64,000 bases of DNA from NCBI GenBank assembly GCA_017527905.1, contig JAFXPK010000023.1:88724-152723 (forward strand), given 5' to 3'. Position numbers and translations under genes: made by a program. This document shows, one piece after another, positions 35,168 to 45,178 of the stretch. A model generated the notes under the pieces. It made no database searches. It had not been told where the DNA came from and saw only the letters and a list, made by a program, of their open reading frames with translations. The stretch comes from Paludibacteraceae bacterium (lineage in GTDB: Bacteria > Bacteroidota > Bacteroidia > Bacteroidales > Paludibacteraceae). Numbering within the stretch: the first letter of the stretch is position 1; each line of letters begins with the position of its first letter.

Positions 35168-36803
35168 TGTCTCTTTCCCAGCTATACTTCATCATATATT
35201 TACGGTCCTTCCATTCATAAAATACCCACAAATTCCCAGGCTCGATGCCTTCAATCGTCAGCTGCAAATATTGCCAAAAGTTTGTGTGACGTAGGTTCGA
35301 TAAATCAATAACATTATCTTGCTCATCCCTCCAAACCGGAGGATTCGTATTCTTCTGCAACGACAGGTCTCGTTTGCGGATATCCGCATTGGGGCAATAG
35401 ACCACGGCCGATCGATCCTTCATAAGCTTTCGCTTAATCGACAAATAGAGCTGCTCATTCTCCACATAATAATAATCCGCATCGATATAATACGCTCCAT
35501 CTAACGAGTCGGAATAGATAAATACACTATCACAGGTGATACCTCCTTCCATATAACGCATTGACTTCGGGATAATCACCTTCCGGAAGGAAGATGGCCT
35601 GTCGCTCAAATAGGGCAAAGAATCCACTCCCTCTCGAATAGTGAAGACGGAATCACGCACCTCGCCAAAATCACTACATTTCGGTTTAGGCTTTCGTTCC
35701 TCTGGTTTCACAGAGACCTCCAATGGCAGGCGATACAACGTGTCATACGTGGCGACATAGAAGCGATAGTGATTATCCTGTTTGACGAATCGCACATTCT
35801 CGTCCGCTATACCTTCTATTTTCACCGAATGAATACTCCTTTCCGAAGAAATCGTATCAACACCCACCAATGTGTCACCATTCTCCATGACACAAGTCAA
35901 GCGATAGCTATCCCGTATCCAGCTCGTATCCCGCTTACGTATATCATAATTGGGACAATGGATCTTTCGTCTATCAATAGCTCTTCTATAATTCCATTTG
36001 ATACTATCCCATAAATCCTCCATCAAAACATGAGCCACTGCAGAATCGGAAAGACAATACAGATAGGAGAGCCTCGACATCACATGGTCATTCAAATACC
36101 CCTCCAGGGAATAAGCTGAATGAATAATCAATGTGTCACAATCGATATAACCAGAAATCGGCTTACAACGCTCAGGAATGATGACTTTCGAGAAATGAAT
36201 ATTTATTGGATAACGTTCCAAATATCCTTCCCAATGTCTCGATGGAAGGTCTTTCAAGTAAAGCGTGTCTTTCGGGTAATAGCGTTTAGGGATGGTCCAT
36301 ACCACTTCCACCGTTTCAGGGAATTGCAAAACCGAATCCTCCGCACATGGAAGCATAAAATAGAGCAGGGTCTTATCTCGATTATACAATGCACCATTCT
36401 CCCATCGATAGTTGGGATTCTTGGCACTCAACCGCACCTCTTCCAATCCGGGAGGCACTTCCTCAAGATACAAGTCTTTCAACGAAGACGGAATACTCAA
36501 CCTCTTTGCCGATATAAGATTCAAACCAAAGTAAACAGAGTCAACCCCTTCGTCTATCACTATGTTCTTAATGCGCCAAAAAGGATAAGTGAAATAATCA
36601 GAATTATCATCACTCACATAAAAATCCAAACAGTCCATCTCCGAGAGGTTGGAGCAGATATGCAGGATGGTATCATTCTCCAAACGGAACGGGCTTCGCT
36701 TCCGAGCCTCAACATTCCATACGAAGAGGGAAAGCAGACCGATAAAGAGAAGAAGTTTTTTTGCCATATGATTGATTATTTCTACTATTTTTATAATCCC
36801 ACA

Positions 36804-38888
36804 TCACCTGCCTACGTAAAAGTGCATGGGGAGCCAAGTCCTACAAAGACAAAAACAATTATCAGCGAGTTGACATATATCCAACATCCACACCTCCCTA
36901 GGATGGTTGGGAGGAATCTGCACAAAAGGGTTTTTAGGAATCAAATCTTCTAAGTGCAAAGTATATAGTCCACTATTATAGAGATAATTCCGATTGTCTT
37001 TCCAATCCAAAAGGTAGTTGATTTTGCCACCCATAGATCCACACTCTCCATTCTTATACAAAGCGCCCAAGGCCAACCGTTTCAAATACCGCCGAGGTAT
37101 CGTATCCCCAGATTTCCAACACTTAATTTTCTTCCCCGACTTCATCAAGGATTCACAGGTTTCTCCCCTCGGCACATAATAGAGGCACGATCCCATCGAG
37201 TCAAAATCGTCCCCCCAAGGAGAGCCATCTTGTTTCACATACCTGATTTGCGTCCTTTGCGGAAGGGTCAGCAAAGTGTCATGCGTCCAGACCGCATACT
37301 CCAACTCCAGATTGCCATACGCAGCCGCAGGCATCCTCCAAAATAACTTTTCCGAACCATCTTTGTCTTTTTTCCAACGATACTCCATCTTACGTTTATA
37401 ACCCTTCCATTCATAAGAAACACTCAAATGCCGAGGGTTGATACCTTCAATCGTCAGCTGCAAATATTTGCCGCAATAGTTTGTGGGACGGAGGTTCGAT
37501 AAATCAATAACATTACCTAGTTCATCCTTCCAAACCGGAGGATTCGTATTCTTCTGCAACGACAGGTCTCGTTTGCGGATACCATAATTGGGACAATAGA
37601 CCACGGCCGATCGATCCTTCATAAGCCTTCGCTTAATCGACAAATAGAGCTGCTCATTCTCCACATAATAATAATCCGCATCGATATAATACGCTCCATC
37701 TAACGAGTCGGAATAGATAAATACACTATCACAGGTGATACCTCTTTCCATATAACGCATTGACTTCGGGATAATCACCTTCCGGAAGGAAGATGGCCTG
37801 TCGCTCAAATAGGGCAAAGAATCCACCCCCTCACGAATGATGAAGACGGAATCACGCACCTCACCGAAATCACTGCATTTCGGTTTAGGTTTAGATTCGG
37901 GGTTCTGCTCCTTCGGCTTCACAGAGACCTCCAATGGCAGGCGATACAACGTGTCATACGTGGCGACATAGAAGCGATAGCGACCATCCTGCTCGCAGAA
38001 TCTTACATTTTCGTCCGCTATCCCCTCTATCATCACCGACTGAATACTCCTTTCCGAAGAAATCGTATCAACACCCACCAATGTGTCACCATTCTCCAAG
38101 ATGCAAGTCAGACGATAGTTCTCCCGCATCCAGCTCGTATCCCGCTTGCGTATATCATAATTGGGACAATGGAGCTTTCGCTTATCGAGATATTTTCTAT
38201 AGCCCTTCTCAGAGGACCATAAATCTTCCAACATAGCCTTTGTTATAGCAGAATCCGACAGACAATACAGATAGGAGAAGCGAGAAACTGCAAAGTAGTC
38301 ATCCAAACAATCCAGGGAATGAGTTGAATGAATAATCAATGTGTCACAATCGATATAACCAGGAGTCTGCTTACAACGCTCAGGAATGATGACTTTCGAG
38401 AAATGGCCAGGAATATCCCATATATTCTCCACCGTCTCAGGCACTTGAAAGATGGGATCACCTTTTTCTTCTGAATGCCAAAAATAGAGATTCCTCATAT
38501 CATGGCTATACAAAGCGCCATTCTTCCAACGCAGGTATGGATTCTTAGGATTCAACTGTACTTTCTCTATAGAAGGACCATCCCAAATAAAGAACTTCAA
38601 AGAGGAGGGAATGCTCAACAACCTTACGGGAAGAGGTGTAGAACCATATCCATAGGGAATATAAACCCATGCGGAATCCACCCCTTCATCAATTATAACT
38701 GATGTGTAATAAAATGGCATGCCAATTTCTAGAGAGATGCACATGTCTTCATAATACCGCTCCTGAACATTTGAGCAGATATGCAGGATGGAATCATTCT
38801 CCAACCGGAACGGGCTTCGTTTCCGAGCCTCAACATTCCATACGAAGAGGGAAAGCAGACCGATAAAGAGAAGAAGTTTTTTTGCCAT
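36804..38888 (-). CDS. Tandem paralogue 5: secreted BspA-like leucine-rich protein
   Basis: 694 residues, signal peptide MAKKLLLFIGLLSLFVWNVEA identical to copy 4. Its N-terminal third differs from all other copies (HICSNVQERYYEDMCISLEI, SVIIDEGVDSAWVYIPYGYG) and is about 50 residues shorter before the first IPERCK leucine-rich stretch. From about residue 200 on it tracks copy 4 closely, including CPNYDIRKRDTSWM, SSFRKVIIPKSMRYMERG and the C-terminal LPMHFYVGR. It preserves the uninterrupted target site of the insertion. First gene of the leftward cluster behind a perfect promoter, 36 bp before copy 4. Confidence 0.86.
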   Translation of the reverse strand: MAKKLLLFIGLLSLFVWNVEARKRSPFRLENDSILHICSNVQERYYEDMCISLEIGMPFYYTSVIIDEGVDSAWVYIPYGYGSTPLPVRLLSIPSSLKFFIWDGPSIEKVQLNPKNPYLRWKNGALYSHDMRNLYFWHSEEKGDPIFQVPETVENIWDIPGHFSKVIIPERCKQTPGYIDCDTLIIHSTHSLDCLDDYFAVSRFSYLYCLSDSAITKAMLEDLWSSEKGYRKYLDKRKLHCPNYDIRKRDTSWMRENYRLTCILENGDTLVGVDTISSERSIQSVMIEGIADENVRFCEQDGRYRFYVATYDTLYRLPLEVSVKPKEQNPESKPKPKCSDFGEVRDSVFIIREGVDSLPYLSDRPSSFRKVIIPKSMRYMERGITCDSVFIYSDSLDGAYYIDADYYYVENEQLYLSIKRRLMKDRSAVVYCPNYGIRKRDLSLQKNTNPPVWKDELGNVIDLSNLRPTNYCGKYLQLTIEGINPRHLSVSYEWKGYKRKMEYRWKKDKDGSEKLFWRMPAAAYGNLELEYAVWTHDTLLTLPQRTQIRYVKQDGSPWGDDFDSMGSCLYYVPRGETCESLMKSGKKIKCWKSGDTIPRRYLKRLALGALYKNGECGSMGGKINYLLDWKDNRNYLYNSGLYTLHLEDLIPKNPFVQIPPNHPREVWMLDICQLADNCFCLCRTWLPMHFYVGR

Positions 38889-38915
38889 AAGGGTTTGTTG
38901 AAGTACTTATCATCA

Positions 38916-38946
38916 CAAACATAGCATTTAAATCACTAAAATCAAA
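38916..38946 (-). promoter_or_regulatory. Promoter of paralogues 5-4-3
   Basis: Minus-strand TTTG (38943-38946), exactly 19 nt, TATGTTTG (38916-38923): full match to the Bacteroidetes consensus. Confidence 0.8.
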
Positions 38947-39036
38947 CGTGGAATGCAAATTTTCCGTACATTAGGGAATTGATAACGACCATGCGTCGAG
39001 GGTTGATATCCTCCGCAGGACTAACATACGACGATC

Positions 39037-40755
39037 ATGATAAGAACCATCACCTTCGCAGGCCTTCTTTTCTTAGGCATAACGCTCTACGGGGCTCCCG
39101 TTCCGCAAGACCTGGACTATACCGACGCATTGGAGAAAGTGGAGAACCCCGGCATCGGATTCTACCGCACCCAAGGCCTACACCTGAAGGCGGAAGGGAA
39201 TCAACCAGCAAGCACATGGGGCAACATCTCCCACCTCAGGATGGACATCTCGGAATTCTCCAACAAAGCGGTGCTGAGCGTCAACGAGGAGACGGGCGAC
39301 ACCACCTTCGGGGTCTCCCGACCACTCACCCAAGATGCCTTGGATGCATTCGAGGCGACGCTGGACGCCGTGCGCCAACGTGGGAAAACAGCCATCGTGC
39401 GCTTCGCCTACGACCCTTGGTTCAACGGCTCGACCAAATGCGACCCGGAGCAGTCCGTCATCCTCGGTCACCTGAAGCAATTGGGGGAAGTCTACGCCCG
39501 CAACACGGACGTCATCACCTTCGTGGAGCTGGGCATGTACGGCAGTTGGGGCGAGATGCACTCCAGCAACGTGGGCAGCAACGAGAACATCGCGGAGGCG
39601 CTGCAGACACTGCTCCAATGCACCCCTCCGGAGATCAAGATCGGTGTGCGCCGTCCCGACATCGTGGCGGTCTGGCTAGGTGTCAACAAGGGAAGCAACT
39701 ACTCGGGCTTCGACATCCACTCGGAAGCATTCCAGGATGCCCTTGCGGCGAAAGGGGACACCCTCCTGCGCGTCGGCATGTACAACGACGGTTACTTAGG
39801 CTCCTACAGCGATTTGGGCACCATCGGCATGGGAGAAAGCGGACATCAGATGACCCGCGAGATGATGGTGCAATGGCTCGAGACCTACTCGAAGCACACG
39901 CCCTACGGCGGAGAGCTCGTCGCCAACCACAACGGTGACGAACCGATCAACACCCCAGCCTACCTCTCCCAAGAGGGTTTTCGCACCCACACCTCCTACC
40001 TCAACTACGAATGGCACCAACCCACCATCCTCGGATGGAAGGAGATCACCTTCGAAGGCGACGACCCCGAATACAACGGAAAGGATGGTTACACCTACGT
40101 GGAGAACCACCTGGGCTACCGCTTCATCCTTCGGAGCGCCACGATCGACACCGCCCCGGCAGGAGAGAATGGCATCGACGTGACGCTGGGCATAGAGAAC
40201 GTAGGGTTCGGCAACCTCACCCGCAAAGCAATCGTCTCGTTCCTCTTCAAGGGAGAGACGGAGAGCCACGAAGTGCTTCCGAAAAACCCTGTCGACCCCA
40301 TGGAGTGGCTTTCAAGGGAGACAACAACCCTAAGCACACGCCTAGAGATTCCGCAAGAGATGGAGGAAGGCACGTACGAGCTATTCATCCGAATCTCAGA
40401 ATATGGTGACCACAAGAGCGACAAAAATTACCACTGCATACAATTCGGCAATCCGTCCGCACAATACGATGCGGCCCTCGGAGCGAACAAAATCGGGCGG
40501 TTTGTCTACAAGGAGAGAAAAGGGAATGGTTTGAACGACGCTCCACAAGAGACTTACATCCACCTGAGCGACGGGCAACTGCACCTCCGCAAGAGCGAGA
40601 AGGCTACTCTCTACAACCTAAAAGGCGAACTCATTGCGGCGTCAACGAACAACTCGGGGGGAACCATCGATCTACGTATATACAAAGGACAAATCATCAT
40701 TGCGGAGATATGCCAAGAGGGTGAAATGAGGAGCATAAAGATCCTAGTGGAATAA
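39037..40755 (+). CDS. Secreted DUF4874/DUF4832 protein with T9SS-like tail
   Basis: 572 residues. Signal peptide 1-19 (MIRTITFAGLLFLGITLYG). N-terminal DUF4874-like part (ALEKVENPGIGFYRTQG, HLRMDISEFSN, AIVRFAYDPWFNG), a barrel-like section with FVELGMYGSWGEMHSSN, then a DUF4832-like C-terminal part (TSYLNYEWHQPTILGWKE, GYRFILRSATI). This combination looks like a glycoside-hydrolase-type TIM barrel with a beta domain; no substrate is proven. The last 60 residues (LHLRKSEKATLYNLKGELIA... RSIKILVE) resemble a T9SS type A sorting domain. Divergent from paralogue 5. I find no clear -7 box upstream. Confidence 0.87.
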   Translation: MIRTITFAGLLFLGITLYGAPVPQDLDYTDALEKVENPGIGFYRTQGLHLKAEGNQPASTWGNISHLRMDISEFSNKAVLSVNEETGDTTFGVSRPLTQDALDAFEATLDAVRQRGKTAIVRFAYDPWFNGSTKCDPEQSVILGHLKQLGEVYARNTDVITFVELGMYGSWGEMHSSNVGSNENIAEALQTLLQCTPPEIKIGVRRPDIVAVWLGVNKGSNYSGFDIHSEAFQDALAAKGDTLLRVGMYNDGYLGSYSDLGTIGMGESGHQMTREMMVQWLETYSKHTPYGGELVANHNGDEPINTPAYLSQEGFRTHTSYLNYEWHQPTILGWKEITFEGDDPEYNGKDGYTYVENHLGYRFILRSATIDTAPAGENGIDVTLGIENVGFGNLTRKAIVSFLFKGETESHEVLPKNPVDPMEWLSRETTTLSTRLEIPQEMEEGTYELFIRISEYGDHKSDKNYHCIQFGNPSAQYDAALGANKIGRFVYKERKGNGLNDAPQETYIHLSDGQLHLRKSEKATLYNLKGELIAASTNNSGGTIDLRIYKGQIIIAEICQEGEMRSIKILVE

Positions 40756-40782
40756 GCAAGCAAACGCATCATGCGTAAACAA

Positions 40783-40818
40783 AAGGAGGGACGATGATTC
40801 GCCCCTCCTTCATTATTT
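40783..40818 (+). terminator. Rho-independent terminator
   Basis: AAGGAGGG (40783-40790) and CCCTCCTT (40803-40810), 12-nt loop, then CATTATTTCT. Between convergent genes. Confidence 0.75.
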
Positions 40819-40873
40819 CTATCATTTAAAGCCTAGGGATTCACTTCCCAGCTCTATAGTCCGATCTAAGTTT

Positions 40874-41467
40874 TTAGAACTTAAATGTGAAACCACCTGC
40901 GAAATTCGTAAGATTCTTCTCGTTCCAGTCAGAACCGAACTCGATCTTCAGACCGAAATGATCCGTGAAGTAATATTTCACACCACCGTAAATACCACCG
41001 GCATACTTGCAATCATCGAAGTCCCATCCCGGATGGTCATTCGTGGAACCGAAGATATTCACACCATTGGCGATACCCATGAAGACATCCAAATTCTTCA
41101 CGAACTCGAAGTGGAAAGCAGCTCTGATCAAGATAGAGTTCTGCAACATTCCCCTTCCGCGATCCCAGACGCCTTTATAATGGTCAATACCCCAATATGC
41201 GCCCAAATCGACAGCACCATTGTTACCGAAAGTCTTGGTTTTGATGAATCCGGAAGCCAAGCCCCAATTAACATCTACCGAGAACGTAGGAATCGTAGGA
41301 TCCGTAGGTTCGCCACTCTCGTAGTAATTAATTGGCGGCACACCGATCATAAACCCCAAATTGCAACCGCCCTGTTTTACGACGCCAATTTCACTCACTT
41401 TTCCATTACCTGCCATCATATTTCCGACAAGCAAAAAGGAAATAACCAATAAAAAAATCCTTTTCAT
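40874..41467 (-). CDS. Small outer-membrane beta-barrel protein, family copy A
   Basis: 197 residues from the ATG at 41467 (MKRIFLLVISFLLVGNMMAG, signal peptide); an upstream in-frame ATG adds 11 residues with no signal-peptide logic. Alternating hydrophobic beta strands with the family signature NLGFMIGVPPINYY, GLASGFIKTKTFGNNGAVDLGAYWGIDHYKG and FHFEFVKNLDVFMGIANGVNI, ending DWNEKNLTNFAGGFTFKF with a terminal Phe typical of barrel proteins. Two relatives are in the window (41545-42144 and 48406-49089). Lies 78 bp downstream of copy B on the same strand, probably co-transcribed. Function unknown, perhaps a small porin-like barrel. Confidence 0.85.
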   Translation of the reverse strand: MKRIFLLVISFLLVGNMMAGNGKVSEIGVVKQGGCNLGFMIGVPPINYYESGEPTDPTIPTFSVDVNWGLASGFIKTKTFGNNGAVDLGAYWGIDHYKGVWDRGRGMLQNSILIRAAFHFEFVKNLDVFMGIANGVNIFGSTNDHPGWDFDDCKYAGGIYGGVKYYFTDHFGLKIEFGSDWNEKNLTNFAGGFTFKF

Positions 41468-41544
41468 AATAACAATCGAATTTTCACATCTCACCCTCAA
41501 GCGAGGGATTCCGTTAACAATATATTACTTACAAATATCTCCGA

Positions 41545-42144
41545 TTAGAAATTGAACGTCACACCAACAGCGAAAGGAGGCATGTTATTATGCTCCTCAC
41601 CCTTACCGATCCAATCGCTCGAGAATTCAGCCTTCACGCCGAAGCCCTCAGTGAAGTGCCATTTTGCGCCCAAATAGTTACCAAAGATACCATTGCAATC
41701 GCCATCACTGACCTTCTCAGGACCATGCGTATCACTCCAATGAACAATTGCCACACCGCTTTGGAAACCCGCATATACGTCCAAATGCTGAACGAACTGG
41801 AAATGGAATCCACAACGGATAGCCATCGGCAACTCCCAATAAGAATGCTTAAATTCATAACCTCTCTCATAAAATTTATCCGTCCAGTTACAGTATCCGA
41901 TATATGCGCCCAAATCGATGGCACCATTGTCACCGAACGTCTTCGTGTGGATGAATCCGTCCGCCAAGCCCCACATACCATCCACAGAAATAGAAGGCAT
42001 ATTCGCATGCTTATGAGGAGGAACACCAACCATAATACCGAGGGAAAAATCGCCAGCATTGGCATACTCAATCTTGCTCACATTCGATGCACTGACTCCC
42101 ATGAAAGGAAGCACAGCCAACAGTAAAAACAATACTTTTTTCAT
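41545..42144 (-). CDS. Small outer-membrane beta-barrel protein, family copy B
   Basis: 199 residues, signal peptide MKKVLFLLLAVLPFMGVSAS. Shares with copy A the order FSLGIMVGVPPHKH, GLADGFIHTKTFGDNGAIDLGAYIGY, FHFQFVQHLDVYAGFQSGVAI, AKWHFTEGFGVKAEFSSDWIGKGEE and a terminal GVTFNF. Expressed first from the promoter at 42172-42203; copy A follows. Tandem duplication is evident. No enzymatic motif. Confidence 0.86.
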   Translation of the reverse strand: MKKVLFLLLAVLPFMGVSASNVSKIEYANAGDFSLGIMVGVPPHKHANMPSISVDGMWGLADGFIHTKTFGDNGAIDLGAYIGYCNWTDKFYERGYEFKHSYWELPMAIRCGFHFQFVQHLDVYAGFQSGVAIVHWSDTHGPEKVSDGDCNGIFGNYLGAKWHFTEGFGVKAEFSSDWIGKGEEHNNMPPFAVGVTFNF

Positions 42145-42171
42145 ACTATAACGATTATAAAATTAATGACG

Positions 42172-42203
42172 CGAATGTACATCATTTTTTTGAATAGGAC
42201 AAA
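42172..42203 (-). promoter_or_regulatory. Promoter of outer-membrane protein pair
   Basis: Minus-strand TTTG (42200-42203), 20-nt spacer, TACATTCG (42172-42179). Confidence 0.72.
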
Positions 42204-42313
42204 TTTGCCCCAAGGCATGATCCTAAACCCACGGAATCAAGGGCGGAAAACTTGCGGACGAATCAATTCAACGTTAACTTTGAGCACAAATTCCGAGCGT
42301 GTGCGGATCACAT

Positions 42314-43024
42314 TTAATAATAAAAAATTTCTCTCGTCTCTATACGATACTCTCTTTCCTCTTTCTCAATCTTCTTTCCGTCCTGAGAATACTTGGTAAC
42401 GGTGGTTACACGACGTTTTGTCCAGTTACCCAAACTGTCCCGTTCCACAATATTGAAATATTCCATGACATCTGTATAAAGATATTCGCCTTCTCCCGCA
42501 AGGGGTTCAACAGAGGAAATACACTCTAAATCAGCATCATACGTAAAATACTTTTTCCCATGGCATTCAAATCCATTGACAATCACCGTATCCAACATCC
42601 CCAGTTCATTATAGAGATACTCTTCGGAAACATAAACACCAGATTCCGCCACATAGAATTCCTTCTTTGTGATTTGTCCATTGTCGTTGCGGGAAAGCCT
42701 GATTTTTTCCTTTGTATCAAAAACAACAACACCTTTTTGATCGAATGTGTATGTCTTATCCATCCATTCCACATGTTCGAGCTTGCCACTCCAAGTAGAG
42801 TCACAATTACTTACCTGAACAGACAATTTGGAAACGTTGCCACGTACATCCATAAATTGGCGGTCGGGAGAGGTAAATGAAGGCAGTTCCTTCACTACCA
42901 CTACCGTGTCTTCAGGAAGATCCTTACTCAGTGTCTCCGAACGTTGCTCCTGATTGGTGTTCGCCCCGCCGCAAGCGCTTAACACAGCCGTTGCCAGAAT
43001 GAGCAATTCTTTTCTCACGATCAT
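42314..43024 (-). CDS. Lipoprotein of unknown function
   Basis: 236 residues with a lipobox, VLSAC at 14-18, so Cys18 should be lipidated and the protein tethered to a membrane. The mature part is rich in short beta strands of the YD/RHS-like kind: RLSRNDNGQITKKEFYVAE, VSEEYLYNELGMLDTVIVN, YFTYDADLECISSVEPL. Such repeats often mean a beta-solenoid in Bacteroidetes lipoproteins. The start codon overlaps the nadE stop by 4 nt (43021-43024), so translation is coupled to nadE. Confidence 0.82.
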   Translation of the reverse strand: MIVRKELLILATAVLSACGGANTNQEQRSETLSKDLPEDTVVVVKELPSFTSPDRQFMDVRGNVSKLSVQVSNCDSTWSGKLEHVEWMDKTYTFDQKGVVVFDTKEKIRLSRNDNGQITKKEFYVAESGVYVSEEYLYNELGMLDTVIVNGFECHGKKYFTYDADLECISSVEPLAGEGEYLYTDVMEYFNIVERDSLGNWTKRRVTTVTKYSQDGKKIEKEEREYRIETREIFYY

Positions 43025-44937
43025 ATATTTTTTGTTAAACGTTCCACCTCTTCAATCCATATTTTGCTGGATGCATCGCTTGGCATTCTCCAATCGCCAC
43101 GTGGTGAGAGGTTGACACTACCCACCTTCGGACCATCCGGCATACAGCTTCTCTTGAACTGTTGCGCAAAGAAACGCCAATAGAACGTGCGCATCCACTT
43201 CAATATCGTCGCATTATCATATTTACCTTCAAACGCCTTGCGAGCCATAAAGTAAATCTTTGTAGGCGACAAACCGAAACGAAGGGTGTAGTAGATGAAG
43301 AAATCGTGGAGCTCGTAAGGTCCCACCAAATCCTCTGTCTTTTGTGCGATCTCCCCTTTGTCGTCGGCAGGAAGAAGTTCCGGACTGACTGGTGTGTCGC
43401 AGACATCCAGCAACGTCTCCTTTGCGGCCTCATCCATCTCATAAAGAGCCGCATATTTCACCAAGTATCTCACCAAGGTCTTCGGAATCGATGTGTTGAC
43501 AGCATACATACTCATGTGGTCGCCGTTGTAGGTTGCCCAACCCAACACCAGCTCTGACAAGTCGCCCGTTCCAACCACTAATCCACCAATCTTATTGGCA
43601 TAATCCATCAAGATCTGAGTTCTCTCGCGTGCCTGTGTGTTCTCATAGGTGACATCCAAAACGGAAAGGTCATGATCAATATCCTTCAGGTGCTGCAAGC
43701 AAGCTGGTTTGATGTCCACCTCCTTGATTGAGACACCCAGACTCTTCATCATATTGAGTGAGTTGTGATAGGTACGACCGGTGGTACCGAAACCAGGCAT
43801 TGTGATGCCAACAATGTTTTTGCGAGGGAGACCTAGTTTGTCGAATGTCTTCACCATCACAAGCAACGCAAGTGTAGAGTCGAGACCTCCACTAATGCCC
43901 ACGACCGCTTTCTGGATGCCGGTGTGATACAAGCGCGTCGCCAATCCACCCACTTGAATGGAGAAGATCTCATTGCAACGAGTCTTCATCTCGTCCTCTG
44001 GCGGAACGAATGGATGAGGCGCGAATGTGCGGGTCACATCCGATGGATTGGCATATACCTCGATTGAATCAAGGTGCGTGATTTCGATCTCGTTTTTCTT
44101 GTTAGGATTCTGATTACCGATGATGAAAGCGGAATTGCGCAGACGATCCGCCTGCAATCGCTGCACGTCAATATCGGCGATGGTGAGCTGTTCTTTGAAA
44201 GAGAAACGTTCCGACGTAGCCAACAGACTACCGTTTTCAGTGATGATGGCAGTGCCAGAGAAGACAAGGTCCGTGCTGCTCTCTCCGAAGCCAGAACCCG
44301 TATAGATGTAGGCACACACATTCGTGGCAGACTTCTGCTTCACCAATTGACGGCGGTAAGCCTCCTTGCCAATCAGTTCATCACTGGCAGAGAGGTTGAA
44401 GATGATCTCCGCACCCGCCAGACAGAGTTCGTCACTTGGAGATACAGGCATCCATAGGTCTTCGCAGATCTCAATGCCGAATTTTAGTCCATCGACCTCA
44501 AAGACCTGCCTCTTCTCACCGAATCCAGGAGTGAACCAACGTTTCTCGTAGAACTCATTGTTGCTTGGCAAATATTGTTTATCTACCTCCGTATGGAAGA
44601 ACTGGTCGCCCGTACCAGCCACGAAAGCCGCATTATATAGTTTACCATCACGATAGTAGGGCGCACCCACAATGGCATAGAGACCATGCTGACCAGCCGC
44701 CTCATTTATTCTAAGAAGCTGCCTTTGCGTCTCATCAATCAAAGTACGTTGATAAAAAAGATCGGAACAGGTATAGCCCGTAAGACAAAGTTCCGGGAAA
44801 CATACGATTTTAACATTCTCTTTTGCCGCTTTTTCTATCAGCGATACGATTCTGTCGGCATTCACTTTAGGATTAGCAATCTCCACCACTGGGATAGCAC
44901 TGGCAACGCGGACGAATCCTACTTCTTTATTTTCCAT
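43021..44937 (-). CDS. nadE: Glutamine-dependent NAD(+) synthase
   Basis: 638 residues: amidates nicotinic acid adenine dinucleotide to NAD+ with glutamine as ammonia donor, in the cytoplasm. N-terminal nitrilase-type glutaminase domain (about 1-280) with catalytic Glu49 in CFPELCLTGY, a Lys in VDKQYLP and a Cys in EICEDLW. C-terminal synthetase domain from about 325 with the P-loop GISGGLDSTLAL, the GTGDLSELVLGWATYNGDHM adenylation segment and a GPYELHDFFIYY region. Length agrees with the long bifunctional form. Its stop overlaps the start of the lipoprotein gene by 4 nt. Confidence 0.96.
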   Translation of the reverse strand: MENKEVGFVRVASAIPVVEIANPKVNADRIVSLIEKAAKENVKIVCFPELCLTGYTCSDLFYQRTLIDETQRQLLRINEAAGQHGLYAIVGAPYYRDGKLYNAAFVAGTGDQFFHTEVDKQYLPSNNEFYEKRWFTPGFGEKRQVFEVDGLKFGIEICEDLWMPVSPSDELCLAGAEIIFNLSASDELIGKEAYRRQLVKQKSATNVCAYIYTGSGFGESSTDLVFSGTAIITENGSLLATSERFSFKEQLTIADIDVQRLQADRLRNSAFIIGNQNPNKKNEIEITHLDSIEVYANPSDVTRTFAPHPFVPPEDEMKTRCNEIFSIQVGGLATRLYHTGIQKAVVGISGGLDSTLALLVMVKTFDKLGLPRKNIVGITMPGFGTTGRTYHNSLNMMKSLGVSIKEVDIKPACLQHLKDIDHDLSVLDVTYENTQARERTQILMDYANKIGGLVVGTGDLSELVLGWATYNGDHMSMYAVNTSIPKTLVRYLVKYAALYEMDEAAKETLLDVCDTPVSPELLPADDKGEIAQKTEDLVGPYELHDFFIYYTLRFGLSPTKIYFMARKAFEGKYDNATILKWMRTFYWRFFAQQFKRSCMPDGPKVGSVNLSPRGDWRMPSDASSKIWIEEVERLTKNI

Positions 44938-45094
44938 ATTGTATCAATTAAATTACTCATTTCCAAGGGAAAAGAAAAATCAAATTCCTCACCAATAATC
45001 AAGGCAATTTACAAAGAATCGGCAATATAGCATTACAAAATCAACTTAATTTTCATCAGATAGCCTCCTCCCCACCCCACAAAAATAGCCAATC

Positions 45095-45136
45095 GTGTCA
45101 CACCACTCGGACAGAATGGCACGAAAGCGGACAGAA
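45095..45136 (+). promoter_or_regulatory. Putative upstream activator sites
   Basis: Palindrome GTGTCACAC (45095-45103) and two direct copies of CGGACAGAA (45108-45116 and 45128-45136) 20 bp apart, about two helical turns. They lie about 45-85 bp upstream of the predicted start, where sigma-54 activators can bind. Activator unknown. Confidence 0.45.
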
Positions 45137-45151
45137 AGTTCATTTCAATGT

Positions 45152-45168
45152 TTGGCACGGTTTTTGTA
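45152..45168 (+). promoter_or_regulatory. Sigma-54 (RpoN) promoter
   Basis: TTGGCACGGTTTTTGTA: TTGGCACG, 4 nt, TTGTA against the consensus YTGGCACG-N4-TTGCW, with one mismatch (C to T). GG at 45154-45155 and the G of the -12 element at 45166 have the required 12-bp register. Start predicted near 45179. No sigma-A box fits the following gene. Confidence 0.75.
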
Positions 45169-45178
45169 TGAATATAGA

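Larger units (their letters stand above)
33342..36767 (-). pseudogene. Tandem paralogue 4, split by a 1.28-kb insertion
   Basis: The first 535 codons (36767-35163, signal peptide MAKKLLLFIGLLSLFVWNVEA) and the last 179 codons including stop (33878-33342) are both open and align with paralogue 5 without a gap. At 35163 the reading frame enters foreign DNA and stops after 11 residues (YHGTHRTSSEV); at 33878 the frame resumes at GSEKCLWWVPASHGD. Removing 33879-35162, that is the insert plus one copy of the flanking ATCTT, restores an intact 713-residue gene. Neither half shows decay, so the insertion is recent. A truncated 546-residue secreted product could still be made. Confidence 0.92.

Noticed and set aside
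35127..36767. Reading the split paralogue as a complete 546-residue gene
   Set aside because: The last 11 residues come from foreign DNA; comparison with the other copies shows truncation by insertion.
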